Shown here piece after piece: positions 35,816-44,907 of a DNA stretch of 64,000 nucleotides. The notes below the pieces were generated by a model. It saw nothing but the letters and a program-made list of their open reading frames with translations, made no database searches and had not been told where the DNA came from. Source of the DNA: Flavobacterium sp. AED (lineage in GTDB: Bacteria > Bacteroidota > Bacteroidia > Flavobacteriales > Flavobacteriaceae); assembly GCF_000812945.1 (NCBI RefSeq), contig NZ_JSYM01000002.1:124001-188000 (forward strand). The letters are read 5' to 3'. The first letter of the stretch is position 1. Every line of letters begins with the position of its first letter. The translations under genes were made by a program, and so were the position numbers.

Positions 35816-36838
35816 TTATTTTGATAATCGATGTAACGTAAAAGTCATTGCCGTCAATAAGAAAAATGCACTAACTTGGTGTAAGAGTCCTAACCACAAA
35901 GGAACACCATATAATAGCGTTAGAACACCTAAACCAAACTGAACAAAAACCAATAATAAAAGCAATTTAATTCCTTTGGTTTGTGCTTTGTCTAAAGTAA
36001 AATTAATACTTTTGAAGTACAATAAAACAATCATGCCTACTACAAAATAAGCTAATGTTCTATGTACAAATTGAACCCCGCTTTTACCTTCTGTGAAACT
36101 CAAAAATAGGTTTTTTTGTTCCAGAAAAACACTGTCATGGATAAACTGTCCATCACTCATTAAAGGCCAGTGATTGTGAATTAAACCGGCATTTAAACCC
36201 GCAACAAAGCCACCATATATAATTTGCAATAATAAAAAAGCCAGAGCTACACGGGCAATAGTTCGTAATGATTTTTCAATTTCTTTCTTTTCAGGATATA
36301 GTAAATCCAAAGCAACCCAAAGCGTATAAGCAAATGTGATAAAAGCAAAAGTTAAATGCAATGAAAGTCTAAAATGACTTACGTCCGGATTGTTTACCAG
36401 ACCGCTTTTTACCATAAACCAACCCAAAAATCCTTGAAAACCTCCCATTCCTAAAAGAATGTAACATTTTTTTAAGGTATCGCGATCAATTTTTTTCTTA
36501 ATTAAAAAATAAACAAAAGGGATGATGAAAACAAAACCAAGAATTCGTCCAATAAAACGGTGAAACCATTCCCAGAAATAGATAAACTTATAATCCGAAA
36601 GAGTAAAATCGTTATGGATATTGATTTTTTGATATTCTGGAAATTGTTTGTATTTTTCAAAAGCTTCCTGCCATTTTACTTCCGAAAGCGGAGGTAAAGT
36701 ATCGGTAACTAAATGCCAGTCAGTCATGGAAAGTCCTGAATTAGTCAAACGTGTAATTCCGCCTACAACAACCATTAAAAATATTAAAAAGCATCCTGAA
36801 AGCAACCAAATTATAACTGATTTATTTTCCTTTTTCAT
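35816..36838 (-). CDS. ctaA: Heme A synthase (COX15/CtaA family)
   Basis: With the ATG at 36838 the protein has 340 residues. The longer frame begins at a TTG inside the -7 promoter element and is rejected. Eight membrane segments contain conserved heme-ligand regions, for example FWEWFHRFIGR, SLHLTFAFITFAY, AGLIHNHWPLM, VQFVHRTLAYF and LHQVSAFFLL. The enzyme oxidises the C8 methyl of heme O to give heme A for aa3-type oxidases. The start VVVGGITRLTNSGLSM is typical. No ctaB or cox genes are adjacent. Confidence 0.9.
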   Translation of the reverse strand: MKKENKSVIIWLLSGCFLIFLMVVVGGITRLTNSGLSMTDWHLVTDTLPPLSEVKWQEAFEKYKQFPEYQKINIHNDFTLSDYKFIYFWEWFHRFIGRILGFVFIIPFVYFLIKKKIDRDTLKKCYILLGMGGFQGFLGWFMVKSGLVNNPDVSHFRLSLHLTFAFITFAYTLWVALDLLYPEKKEIEKSLRTIARVALAFLLLQIIYGGFVAGLNAGLIHNHWPLMSDGQFIHDSVFLEQKNLFLSFTEGKSGVQFVHRTLAYFVVGMIVLLYFKSINFTLDKAQTKGIKLLLLLVFVQFGLGVLTLLYGVPLWLGLLHQVSAFFLLTAMTFTLHRLSK

Positions 36839-36856
36839 TTTTGAAACTAATTTTTG

Positions 36857-36864
36857 CAAAGATA
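36857..36864 (-). promoter_or_regulatory. Probable -7 element (TATCTTTG) of ctaA
   Basis: The minus strand reads TATCTTTG, ending 18 bases before the ATG at 36838. It matches TAnnTTTG and decides the start codon. Confidence 0.6.
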
Positions 36865-36888
36865 TTTTAAAAACAATTAATCCTTAAT

Positions 36889-38322
36889 TCAACAAGCGTT
36901 AATCTTTAATCCAATTTTTTCGGCCCTTTTTAACATAAATCCATAAGCAGCTTGATATTCGTTTGGGATTTCTCCTTCTAATATGGCTTCTTTGATAGCT
37001 TCTTTGAGCATTCCAATTTCTTTGGATGGTTTTAAATTGAAGATTTCCATGATCTCTTCTCCTGATATCGGAGGTTGAAAATTACGTACATGATCGCGTT
37101 CTTCTACTTCCACAATTTTCTTTCGAACAATTTCAAAATTATTGTGGTATTTCTTGAATTTGCCAGGGTTTTTGGTAGTGATATCCGCTTCACACAATGT
37201 CATTAGATTCTCTACATCTTCACCCGCATCAAAAACCAAACGACGTACAGCAGAATCTGTAACGGTATCTTGTGATAAAACAATCGGCCGCGAACTCATC
37301 ATTACCATTTTTTGTACGAACTTCATTTTTTGGTTCAAAGGCATATGCAAACGTTCAAAGATTTTCTTTGCCATTTTTCCGCCTAAAAACTCATGACCAT
37401 GAAACGTCCACCCTTGTTTTTTATTGAAACGTTTAGTTGGTGCCTTGCCAATATCATGCAATAATGCAGCCCAACGCAACCATACATCATCTGTATGTGG
37501 ACAAATGTTGTCAACTACCTCTAAGGTGTGATAGAAATTATTTTTGTGTGTATGACCTTCAATTTCTTCTACTTGATTCAAGGCAGTCAATTCCGGAAGA
37601 ATAATATCCAAAAGTCCTGTTTTGAACAATAGCAAAAATCCAATGGAAGGTTTGTCTGTCGAAAGTATTTTATTCAATTCGTCAACAATGCGCTCTCCGG
37701 ATATAATTTTAATACGCTCCGCATTTTTTGTAATAGAGTTCAAAGAATGTTCTTCTATTTCAAAACCCAATTGGTTTGCAAAACGAATTCCTCTCAACAT
37801 CCTCAAAGGATCATCAGAAAAAGTAATATCTGGATCCAAAGGCGTTTTGATTATTTTGTTTTTTAAATCTTCAAGTCCATTAAATGGGTCGGATAATTCG
37901 CCAAAGTTTGAAGTGTTTAATGATAAGGCCAAAGCGTTTATCGTAAAATCACGACGGTTTTGATCGTCTTCAAGCGTCCCGTTCTCTACAACAGGATTGC
38001 GACTGTCTAGATTATAGGATTCTTTTCGGGCGCCAACAAATTCGATTTCGGTATCTTCAAAACGCAACATCGCTGTTCCATATGTTTTAAAAACCTGAAC
38101 TTTTGGTTTTTTAGGGAGTAATTGAGATACTTTCAAAGCCAATTCTATCCCGCTACCAACTGCAACAATATCAATGTCTTTTTTGAAATCTCTATTCAAA
38201 AGCAAATCTCTCACAAAACCACCAATTACATAACTATCTATGTTAAGTTCTTGGGAAGCTTGAGAAATGACTTCGAAAATTTTATTATTTAAGGCTTCTT
38301 TATAGGAAGTTTTGATGCTCAT
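36889..38322 (-). CDS. cca: CCA tRNA nucleotidyltransferase with HD domain
   Basis: The 477-residue protein has the class II nucleotidyltransferase motifs YVIGGFVRDLLL and DIDIVAVGSG (about residues 32-57), the RRDFTINALAL motif and an RNA-binding central part. An HD domain follows (HTHKNNFYHTLEVV, WAALLHDIGKAPT). It adds or repairs the 3' CCA of tRNAs, and the HD part may remove phosphates. Length and order are as in other Bacteroidota enzymes. The sua5-like gene lies 67 bases upstream on the same strand. Confidence 0.92.
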   Translation of the reverse strand: MSIKTSYKEALNNKIFEVISQASQELNIDSYVIGGFVRDLLLNRDFKKDIDIVAVGSGIELALKVSQLLPKKPKVQVFKTYGTAMLRFEDTEIEFVGARKESYNLDSRNPVVENGTLEDDQNRRDFTINALALSLNTSNFGELSDPFNGLEDLKNKIIKTPLDPDITFSDDPLRMLRGIRFANQLGFEIEEHSLNSITKNAERIKIISGERIVDELNKILSTDKPSIGFLLLFKTGLLDIILPELTALNQVEEIEGHTHKNNFYHTLEVVDNICPHTDDVWLRWAALLHDIGKAPTKRFNKKQGWTFHGHEFLGGKMAKKIFERLHMPLNQKMKFVQKMVMMSSRPIVLSQDTVTDSAVRRLVFDAGEDVENLMTLCEADITTKNPGKFKKYHNNFEIVRKKIVEVEERDHVRNFQPPISGEEIMEIFNLKPSKEIGMLKEAIKEAILEGEIPNEYQAAYGFMLKRAEKIGLKINAC

Positions 38323-38389
38323 TTTAAAAATGTTTAAAGTCTATAGTCCAAAGTTGCTAAACTGAATACTGAAAACTGAATACTACAAA

Positions 38390-38959
38390 CTATTTACGTA
38401 TCACTTTTACCTGTGAATCATTCGTAAGTTTAATTATTGTTGACGGTTTTCCGCCAATTTTTTCACGGCTCAAATTTACAACATAGTCAACACCTTTTAT
38501 AATTTCCGGACTAATATCTTTAAAGGCTATTGGAGTGGGTTTTCCGGAGATATTTGCGGATGTAGAAACCAATGGTTTTTTCATCTTTTCCAATAATTTA
38601 AAACAGAACGGTTCTTTTACGATTCGAATTCCTAAAGTGTTATCTGAAGCAATTATATTAGGGGCCACATTTCTTGGTTTGTCCAGAATTAATGTAGTTG
38701 GGTTTTCAGATAAATCAATGATTTGCCACGCCACTTCGGGAATGTCTTTAAAAACATTGTACATCATTTTTTCGCCATTCATCAAAACAATCATGCTTTG
38801 GGTTTCGGCTCTTTGTTTCAGCATATATATTTTGGCGACAGCTTCAGGATTTGTGGCATCACAACCAATTCCCCAAACCGTGTCAGTAGGATAGAGGATT
38901 ATTCCACCTTCTTTTATTACTTCGTAGGCTTTGTGTACTTCTTCGTTGATGTTTTCCAT
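38390..38959 (-). CDS. L-threonylcarbamoyladenylate synthase (Sua5/YciO/YrdC)
   Basis: The 189-residue protein has GGIILYPTDTVWGIGCDATN near the start, the KRAE-like MLKQRAETQSMIVLM segment and STSANISGKPTP, the KxR..SxN features of YrdC enzymes. It makes the threonylcarbamoyl-AMP used to modify A37 of tRNAs that read ANN codons. Together with the downstream cca gene it forms a tRNA-maturation pair. Confidence 0.92.
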   Translation of the reverse strand: MENINEEVHKAYEVIKEGGIILYPTDTVWGIGCDATNPEAVAKIYMLKQRAETQSMIVLMNGEKMMYNVFKDIPEVAWQIIDLSENPTTLILDKPRNVAPNIIASDNTLGIRIVKEPFCFKLLEKMKKPLVSTSANISGKPTPIAFKDISPEIIKGVDYVVNLSREKIGGKPSTIIKLTNDSQVKVIRK

Positions 38960-39021
38960 ATTTTTATGTTTGAGAGCTTACTAAGTATTTATATAAAAAT
39001 ACTCTTCTCGCTTCCAAGGTG

Positions 39022-39054
39022 CAAAAATACTTCATTTGTGGTTTGCAATCCAAA
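39022..39054 (-). promoter_or_regulatory. Promoter of the sua5/yrdC-like gene
   Basis: On the minus strand TTTG (39051-39054) and TATTTTTG (39022-39029) are separated by 21 bases, fitting the Bacteroidota -33/-7 arrangement. The leader would be about 57 bases. Confidence 0.55.
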
Positions 39055-39119
39055 TATTTTTCAACGTTACTTTTTGAATGTAAATGAAGTAGATTTTGCT
39101 TTTTTGTGAAATAAAGTTT

Positions 39120-40190
39120 TTAGAAAAGACACTTCTCATAGACTTTTAAATAATCAGCTGCTGCAACTTTCCAATTAAAAATTGCGGCTCTTTCTTTCAT
39201 AAATGATTCCATCATATTTTGATTGTTGTAGAAATGATTTAAACCTTCAAATAGTATGGTTTTCATGTATTCAGGGTCAAAATTATCCCAATAATAAGAA
39301 TGTTCTCCGCCTATTTCCGGTAAGGAAGTTTTATTGGATAAGAAAATAGGTTTGCCAAAATGCATCGCTTCTATTGGTGGAAGCCCAAAACCTTCGCGAA
39401 TTGAAGGAAAAAGAAAAGCATGACATTTTGATAAATAATATTGTTTTGCAATATCGTCCACTTTTCCAGTAAGAAAAACGCGATTTTGTAGGTTGTTTTC
39501 CGTGATAAATTTTGCTATTTCGATTCCATATGATTTATGGTTGTTTCCGGATATAATCAAATTGAAATCAGGAATATGAATCATCATTTTTACTATAGAC
39601 AAGAAATTTTTTCGTTCTAAAAAATCACCAATAGAGTATAAAAAAGGCTTGTCCAAAGGGATTTCAGAAATAAACTCAGAAGTGTCTAAAATGGTCGTAA
39701 TAGGATTTCCATTGTAAATTACATATTCAGGAACATTGGGAACATTAAAATATTGATGTGTTTGTTTTTTTGCAAATTCGGATATGTAAGTAATCGCTGT
39801 AGCTTTTTCTAATTTTGCGAGAAAGAGTTTGTTTGCTTTATGATTCATGTCAGATGAGATTTCCTCCACAAAATTTACATCATGTACGGTAAGTAAATAT
39901 TTATTGATGTGAAATGGCTCCACTTTTGTGTTTTGATTGACAGAATGCCATAAGTCATACTTTTTCCGTGTTCTAAAAAGTCTGTGACGTGACAAATTGG
40001 TGTATTTATGATAGCTAAATTTATTACCAAATTCTTTCTCAAGAATTTCTGGGTTTTTAGCATTTAGAGTTAACTCTAAGTCATTAAAATCTAATTGGTA
40101 TAAACCTTTAATTAGCTCATAATTAAAAGTTCCTAATCCAGTTGCCTTATTCTTAAGGTTATGCGTTTCTAAAAATACAGTTTTTGACAT
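39120..40190 (-). CDS. Glycosyltransferase family 4
   Basis: With the ATG at 40190 the protein has 356 residues (MSKTVFLETHNLKNKATGLG). The longer frame adds 37 residues that look like translated spacer. It shows the GT-B core: LLTVHDVNFVEE, AITYISEFAKKQT, SIGDFLERKNF, and the donor-site ExxxxxGxxxxE as FPSIREGFGLPPIEAM. It transfers a nucleotide-activated sugar to a surface glycan. It is transcribed away from the Kdo/WaaP-like kinase gene. Confidence 0.88.
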   Translation of the reverse strand: MSKTVFLETHNLKNKATGLGTFNYELIKGLYQLDFNDLELTLNAKNPEILEKEFGNKFSYHKYTNLSRHRLFRTRKKYDLWHSVNQNTKVEPFHINKYLLTVHDVNFVEEISSDMNHKANKLFLAKLEKATAITYISEFAKKQTHQYFNVPNVPEYVIYNGNPITTILDTSEFISEIPLDKPFLYSIGDFLERKNFLSIVKMMIHIPDFNLIISGNNHKSYGIEIAKFITENNLQNRVFLTGKVDDIAKQYYLSKCHAFLFPSIREGFGLPPIEAMHFGKPIFLSNKTSLPEIGGEHSYYWDNFDPEYMKTILFEGLNHFYNNQNMMESFMKERAAIFNWKVAAADYLKVYEKCLF

Positions 40191-40226
40191 AAATAGCATT
40201 GTAATGAAGTAAATGTAAACCTTAAA

Positions 40227-40257
40227 TTGGATAAATAAAATGCAATAACTACTTTTG
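40227..40257 (+). promoter_or_regulatory. Promoter of the Kdo/WaaP-type kinase gene
   Basis: TTG (40227-40229) and TACTTTTG (40250-40257) are 20 bases apart, matching -33/-7 spacing. Predicted transcription starts near 40262, about 16 bases before the ATG at 40278. Confidence 0.6.
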
Positions 40258-40277
40258 TTTACACTTATAATGTATTG

Positions 40278-41039
40278 ATGCAAATAAATATTCACTCTCA
40301 TTTTCTAAAAAGCAAGTCAAATTTATTGGCAATGATTGAAAATTTTAATTCAAATGGAGTTCTTTTTGGCGATGGAAACCGAAATAAAATAAAACTATTT
40401 GATTTAGAAGAAAAAACGATTAACATCAAATCGTTCAAAATTCCTCATGTCATTAATAAAATCGCGTATAAATATTTTAGAAAATCTAAAGCCAGACGTT
40501 CATATGAATTTGCCAATAGATTACTTGAAAATGGAATTGGAACGCCGCAACCTATTGCTTATGCTGAAAATTTCAAATTATCGGGATTAGAAAAGAGTTA
40601 TTATATCAGTGAGCACCTTGACGCTGAATTGACTTTTAGAGAATTGGTGTTAGACCAAGATTATCCAGATCATGAGAATATATTGAGACAGTTTACTCAG
40701 TTTACTTTCGATTTGCATGAAAAAGGAATTGAATTTCTGGATCATTCCCCAGGCAATACTTTGATTAAAAAAAAATCTCAAGATCAGTATGAATTTTTCT
40801 TGGTTGATTTAAACAGGATGAATTTTCATGAGGTCATGGATTTTGATGCTCGCATGAAAAATTTTCATAGGCTTACTCCAAAAATAGAAATGTTAGCAGT
40901 AATGAGTAAAGAGTACGCAAAACTTTACAATAAGGATTATGAAGAAGTTTTTAGTAAAATGTGTTTTTATACCAATGATTTTCAGATGAAATTTCATAGA
41001 AAAATCGCCCGGAAAAAGAAATTGTTATTTTGGAGATAG
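40278..41039 (+). CDS. Lipopolysaccharide kinase (Kdo/WaaP) family protein
   Basis: The ATG at 40278 is used instead of the TTG one codon earlier, giving 253 residues. Motifs follow the WaaP/KdkA small kinase plan: LENGIGTPQPIAYAE before the hinge, LHEKGIEFLDHSPGNTL as the catalytic loop and FFLVDLNRMNF as the metal-binding segment. It probably phosphorylates a Kdo or heptose residue of the lipopolysaccharide core. The C-terminus is strongly basic (KFHRKIARKKKLLFWR). Its 3' end overlaps the convergent GT2 gene by 15 bases. Confidence 0.82.
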   Translation: MQINIHSHFLKSKSNLLAMIENFNSNGVLFGDGNRNKIKLFDLEEKTINIKSFKIPHVINKIAYKYFRKSKARRSYEFANRLLENGIGTPQPIAYAENFKLSGLEKSYYISEHLDAELTFRELVLDQDYPDHENILRQFTQFTFDLHEKGIEFLDHSPGNTLIKKKSQDQYEFFLVDLNRMNFHEVMDFDARMKNFHRLTPKIEMLAVMSKEYAKLYNKDYEEVFSKMCFYTNDFQMKFHRKIARKKKLLFWR

Positions 41040-41813
41040 CTGTTGTTTTTTGTTCCAAAGTTGATTTAGTTCGTCATACCTAATATGAATGCAATACGCG
41101 TTCAGGTAACAAATAATCACTCCTTTTTTTCCATCCAAAAAACCCAAACGGACAAAATAATTGTATAAGAAATTATAGATTGGATGAAGAAGGTGAAGTA
41201 AATAGTGCGATTTTTGTTTTTTGATAAACTTCTCTTGAGCCTTAAACTTTCCGTAACGAATTATTTTTAATTTATAGGAATCATAATTAGCATAGGAATA
41301 ATGAATGAGTTTGTTTTTTAGGATGCCAATTTTTCCGTCTACTTTTAATTTTTCATGAATCAGTCTTTCAGATGTATATTCTGCATGATTTTTATGGAAA
41401 AGCCTAAATATTTTATCATTTTGATTTCCACTAAAATACAATACTTTATTCTCAAACATAAAAGTTCTCGGAAATAAAAAAGCAGCGTATGTTATGTTAT
41501 TTTTTACGGTAACTAAAATTTCATTTTTTAATGCTGGAGTCAATCGTTCATCAGCATCTAAAAATAAAACCCAATCATTTTTGGCCTGTGAAATCGCAAA
41601 GTTTCTTTGAGCAGAATAATTTTCAAATCTATTCTGAATGAATTTTACGTTCCTGAATGACTTACAAATAACCTCAGTATTATCGGTACTGAATGAATCT
41701 ACAACAATAATTTCGTCAGCAAAATCCAAATCAGCCAAAAGGGCTTTCATTTGATTTTCTTCGTTTAATGTGATTATTAAAACTGAAATTTTAGTGTTGT
41801 GATTGTATTTCAT
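41025..41813 (-). CDS. Glycosyltransferase family 2 (WaaE/KdtX-like)
   Basis: The 262-residue protein has the GT-A fold start ISVLIITLNEENQMKALLAD, DEIIVVDSFSTDNT and VLFLDADERLTP (DxD). The C-terminal part (HYLLHLLHPIYNFLYNYFV) is typical of the core-glucosyltransferase WaaE branch. It acts on the lipopolysaccharide core in the cytoplasm. Third gene of a minus-strand run of three glycosyltransferases. Confidence 0.9.
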   Translation of the reverse strand: MKYNHNTKISVLIITLNEENQMKALLADLDFADEIIVVDSFSTDNTEVICKSFRNVKFIQNRFENYSAQRNFAISQAKNDWVLFLDADERLTPALKNEILVTVKNNITYAAFLFPRTFMFENKVLYFSGNQNDKIFRLFHKNHAEYTSERLIHEKLKVDGKIGILKNKLIHYSYANYDSYKLKIIRYGKFKAQEKFIKKQKSHYLLHLLHPIYNFLYNYFVRLGFLDGKKGVIICYLNAYCIHIRYDELNQLWNKKQQLSPK

Positions 41814-41844
41814 TAATTTTTAGCTCTTTTACAAAAATATAGCA

Positions 41845-42909
41845 TTATTTCAAATGTGTTTCTAAAAAAGCATTTAATACAGGGAAAATCAACTCAGGAG
41901 TAAATTCCTTGTAGAATAAAACGGTTTCTTTTTTTATTATTTTAGCCGTTTTACCTTCAAATAAATTTGGTTTGAACTCTCTTAAATGTAGCGAAACATG
42001 ATTAATTCCATCTTCAAAAGTAGCCCATCCTTTTTTATCAATCCAAGGTGAAAAAATAATGAATGATGGTTTTTCTAATGCTTTTGCCATATTTATTGCT
42101 CCGCCATCGTTGCCAATTATCATATCACAATGATTCATTATGGCAATAAACTCTCGGATGTTTTTTCCTAAAATGGAGAAATAAATCTTCTGTTTGGTGC
42201 TTTCTTTACAACCATTGTAGATTTTTTTGGCATCTTCAATTTGCTTTGGAAAATAATTAAAAAGAATATTCACATCACCTTTATCTGCGATGAAATCTAC
42301 TAATTGCGACATGTATTCCAGCGGATAGGTTTTGTCATCACTGCTTCCAATTATGCTGAGCATAATCGTTTTTTTGGATTGGTCTATTCCGTGAGATTCA
42401 AAAAGAGATGTAGCAAAATCATTCTCTTCTTTTGTGACATAAATTCTGGGAAATGTTTCTAATTCAATATCCAGGTGTAAAGGATTTAGTAATGCTAATC
42501 GTTGTTCGATTATTAAACCTAAATTGGTATTAGATTTTTTTTGTCTTTTTACAGTATCTGTATAAAGAAAGTCTCTTCCTTTTTTCCAATACGAAATTTT
42601 TTGTTTTGCACCCGAAAATAATACGACAAGCCAGCTTTCTAATTTGGAATACGCATCTATAACAATATCATATTTTTCAGTTCGAATGGATTTCAATAAT
42701 TTAAAATATTCCCATTTGCTTTTTTGATGTTTTTCGGTAAAAAGAATGAGATTATCGAAACTTGTATTTCCTTGTAAAACAGCGATTGTAGATTCGTAAA
42801 CCATATAATCAATTTGCGTTTTTGGATAGGCTTTACGCAAATTGTCGCATAATATGGAGCTTACTAAAACGTCTCCAATCATTTTTTGTTGAATTACAAG
42901 TATTTTCAT
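41845..42909 (-). CDS. Glycosyltransferase family 9 (heptosyltransferase-like)
   Basis: The protein has 354 residues. It begins MKILVIQQKMIGDVLVSSIL, with the GD loop that binds the acceptor in WaaC/WaaF enzymes. The donor region has DMIIGNDGGAINMAKALEKP. It likely adds heptose or a related sugar to the lipopolysaccharide inner core. Gaps of 31 and 20 bases to the neighbouring glycosyltransferases point to an operon. Confidence 0.9.
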   Translation of the reverse strand: MKILVIQQKMIGDVLVSSILCDNLRKAYPKTQIDYMVYESTIAVLQGNTSFDNLILFTEKHQKSKWEYFKLLKSIRTEKYDIVIDAYSKLESWLVVLFSGAKQKISYWKKGRDFLYTDTVKRQKKSNTNLGLIIEQRLALLNPLHLDIELETFPRIYVTKEENDFATSLFESHGIDQSKKTIMLSIIGSSDDKTYPLEYMSQLVDFIADKGDVNILFNYFPKQIEDAKKIYNGCKESTKQKIYFSILGKNIREFIAIMNHCDMIIGNDGGAINMAKALEKPSFIIFSPWIDKKGWATFEDGINHVSLHLREFKPNLFEGKTAKIIKKETVLFYKEFTPELIFPVLNAFLETHLK

Positions 42910-42929
42910 TCGGAATAAATTTGAAAAAA

Positions 42930-43910
42930 TTATGCTTTTGTTTTCAAGTAATTCATCGCACGAGGACTAATCCAGGTTTGTTTTTGTATTGCATTAAAAT
43001 AATAAACGAATAGATTTTTAAGCATCAATCGATTTACTTTTAATTTTGGAATAAAAAATAAAAAAAGACTTAAAAGCGACAAAATTATTTTCTCACTAAG
43101 TACTCCTAAAATCAATAAACTATGCAAATAGAGTTGTATTCCTGTTGAAAATTGATTGCTGATATAAATGTGCTTAGAAATAATCACTTCGGTTTTTGTA
43201 AGTGCTTTTGTCTTGATATTTAATCGGGATGCACCACCGTGTTGATGAAAAATAGTAGCTTTTCGCGTAACGGCAATTTTTCCTCCAGTATCAAAAATCT
43301 TTTTGCAAAGATCAACATCCTCAAAATACAACCAGTAATCTTCGTTCCAACCTTTAATTTTGCTAAACCATTCCCGGCTTATAAAAATGACTGCTCCAGT
43401 AACCCAATCTGGGTAAAACAAATCAGCAGCGTTGTTGAAACGTTTTTCCAGTTTTGTTTTGTTCCGTTTTCTAAAAAGAGATCTTGAGATTCCGAAAAAG
43501 CGCCCAAAAGCCGGAAATAAATTATTTTGTTTGTAAAAAACATCATTTTCATTTATTTGCAAACAAGACAAAATTCCAATTTCAGGATGTGAAACAGTTG
43601 TTTGTAATAGGGTTTCCAGGGCTTCAAGAGTAAGTTTTGTATCTGGATTTAAAAAAAGGAAATGGTTTCCCGTAGCAATGCTCGCACCAAAGTTGCAACC
43701 ATTTGAGAAACCATTATTACCAGAATTTTCTATAAATGTAAACTTGGAATATTTTTGTTTAAAAACGGGAAATTGTCCGTCATTAGAAAAATTATCAACA
43801 ATGATAACTTCGAATGAGAATGTTTTTGAACTAATTGCAGCAATAGATTCTAAACATTCGTCTAAGGCTTTCCAACCACGGTAATTGACAATAATTATTG
43901 AAATATCCAA
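42930..43910 (-). CDS. Glycosyltransferase family 2 (rhamnosyltransferase-like)
   Basis: The 326-residue protein begins MDISIIIVNYRGWKALDECL from a TTG codon, with no nearby ATG. The motifs FEVIIVDNFSNDG, GNHFLFLNPDTKLTLEA (DxD equivalent) and DYWLYFEDVDLCKKIFDTGG match the WcaA/rhamnosyltransferase group of GT2. C-terminal hydrophobic segments (LLILGVLSEKIILSLLSLF) suggest membrane association. It is the first gene of the three-gene minus-strand glycosyltransferase operon. Confidence 0.9.
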   Translation of the reverse strand: MDISIIIVNYRGWKALDECLESIAAISSKTFSFEVIIVDNFSNDGQFPVFKQKYSKFTFIENSGNNGFSNGCNFGASIATGNHFLFLNPDTKLTLEALETLLQTTVSHPEIGILSCLQINENDVFYKQNNLFPAFGRFFGISRSLFRKRNKTKLEKRFNNAADLFYPDWVTGAVIFISREWFSKIKGWNEDYWLYFEDVDLCKKIFDTGGKIAVTRKATIFHQHGGASRLNIKTKALTKTEVIISKHIYISNQFSTGIQLYLHSLLILGVLSEKIILSLLSLFLFFIPKLKVNRLMLKNLFVYYFNAIQKQTWISPRAMNYLKTKA

Positions 43911-43945
43911 TAGGTCTTTTATAAAGATTTTTAAACGAAAACGGA

Positions 43946-44761
43946 TTATACCGCTACGTCATATTCGCGTAAAGCATTGTTCAATGATGTTTTTAAATCA
44001 GTTGAAGGTTTACGGGTTCCAATAATTAAAGCGCAAGGCACTTGGAACTCACCAGCAGCGAATTTTTTAGTATAACTTCCAGGAATTACAACAGAACGAG
44101 CAGGAACGTATCCTTTCATTTCAACTGGAGTATCTCCTGTAACATCAATAATTTTTGTAGAGGCTGTCAAACAAACATTGGCACCGAGAACTGCTTCTTT
44201 ACCAACATGAACGCCTTCAACAACTATACAACGAGAGCCAACAAAAGCACCGTCTTCAATAATTACCGGTGCTGCTTGTAATGGTTCAAGAACACCACCA
44301 ATTCCTACACCACCACTTAAATGTACGTTTTTACCAATTTGTGCACAGCTTCCTACGGTTGCCCACGTGTCCACCATAGTTCCTTCGTCTACATAAGCAC
44401 CAATGTTTACATAACTTGGCATCAAGATAACACCGCTAGAAATGTATGCACCGTAACGGGCCACAGCATTAGGAACTACACGAATCCCTTTTTCTGCATA
44501 GCCTCTTTTCAATAACATTTTGTCATGGTATTCGAAAATTCCAGATTCCCATGTTTCCATTTTTTGAATAGGGAAGTACATCACTACCGCTTTCTTAACC
44601 CATTCGTTTACTTGCCATCCTTCACCAACTGGTTCGGCAACACGTAATTTTCCGGTGTCTAATAATTCAATAACAGCTCTGATAGCATCAGTTGTTGTTG
44701 TTTCTTGTAACAAAGCACGGTTTTCCCAAGCTTGTTCTATAATAGTTTGTAATGGATTCAT
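43946..44761 (-). CDS. dapD: 2,3,4,5-tetrahydropyridine-2,6-dicarboxylate N-succinyltransferase
   Basis: The 271-residue enzyme has the N-terminal helical part (TIIEQAWENRALLQ) and a hexapeptide beta-helix with GVILMPSYVNIGAYVDEGTM, GKNVHLSGGVGIGGVLEPLQ and FVGSRCIVVEGVHVG. It performs the succinylation step of the lysine/meso-diaminopimelate pathway in the cytoplasm. Length matches the family. It is a single-gene unit with its own promoter, between the glycosyltransferase block and the methyltransferase gene. Confidence 0.95.
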   Translation of the reverse strand: MNPLQTIIEQAWENRALLQETTTTDAIRAVIELLDTGKLRVAEPVGEGWQVNEWVKKAVVMYFPIQKMETWESGIFEYHDKMLLKRGYAEKGIRVVPNAVARYGAYISSGVILMPSYVNIGAYVDEGTMVDTWATVGSCAQIGKNVHLSGGVGIGGVLEPLQAAPVIIEDGAFVGSRCIVVEGVHVGKEAVLGANVCLTASTKIIDVTGDTPVEMKGYVPARSVVIPGSYTKKFAAGEFQVPCALIIGTRKPSTDLKTSLNNALREYDVAV

Positions 44762-44778
44762 TTTAATTAGATTTTTGA

Positions 44779-44808
44779 CAAAGATATGTTTTTTACCGAA
44801 AAAGCAAA
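44779..44808 (-). promoter_or_regulatory. Promoter of dapD
   Basis: On the minus strand TTTG (44805-44808) and TATCTTTG (44779-44786) are separated by 18 bases, fitting -33/-7. The start codon lies 17 bases beyond the -7 element. Confidence 0.6.
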
Positions 44809-44874
44809 AAGGTAAATTGATTTGAAAATGTTACAGATTTAACTTGCTCTGTGTTTAATGTTTTTTAAATGTTG

Positions 44875-44882
44875 TAAATTTG
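44875..44882 (+). promoter_or_regulatory. Probable -7 element (TAAATTTG) of the methyltransferase gene
   Basis: TAAATTTG lies so close to the ATG at 44884 that a transcript from it would start past that codon. This favours the ATG at 44908 as the true start. Confidence 0.5.
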
Positions 44883-44907
44883 GATGATAAATGAAAATCA
44901 TGGGAAT

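Noticed and set aside
39120..40301. Longer N-terminus for the GT4 enzyme
   Set aside because: The additional 37 residues look like translated A/T-rich spacer and would run through the divergent kinase promoter and past that gene's ATG at 40278. The ATG at 40190 gives a normal family start.
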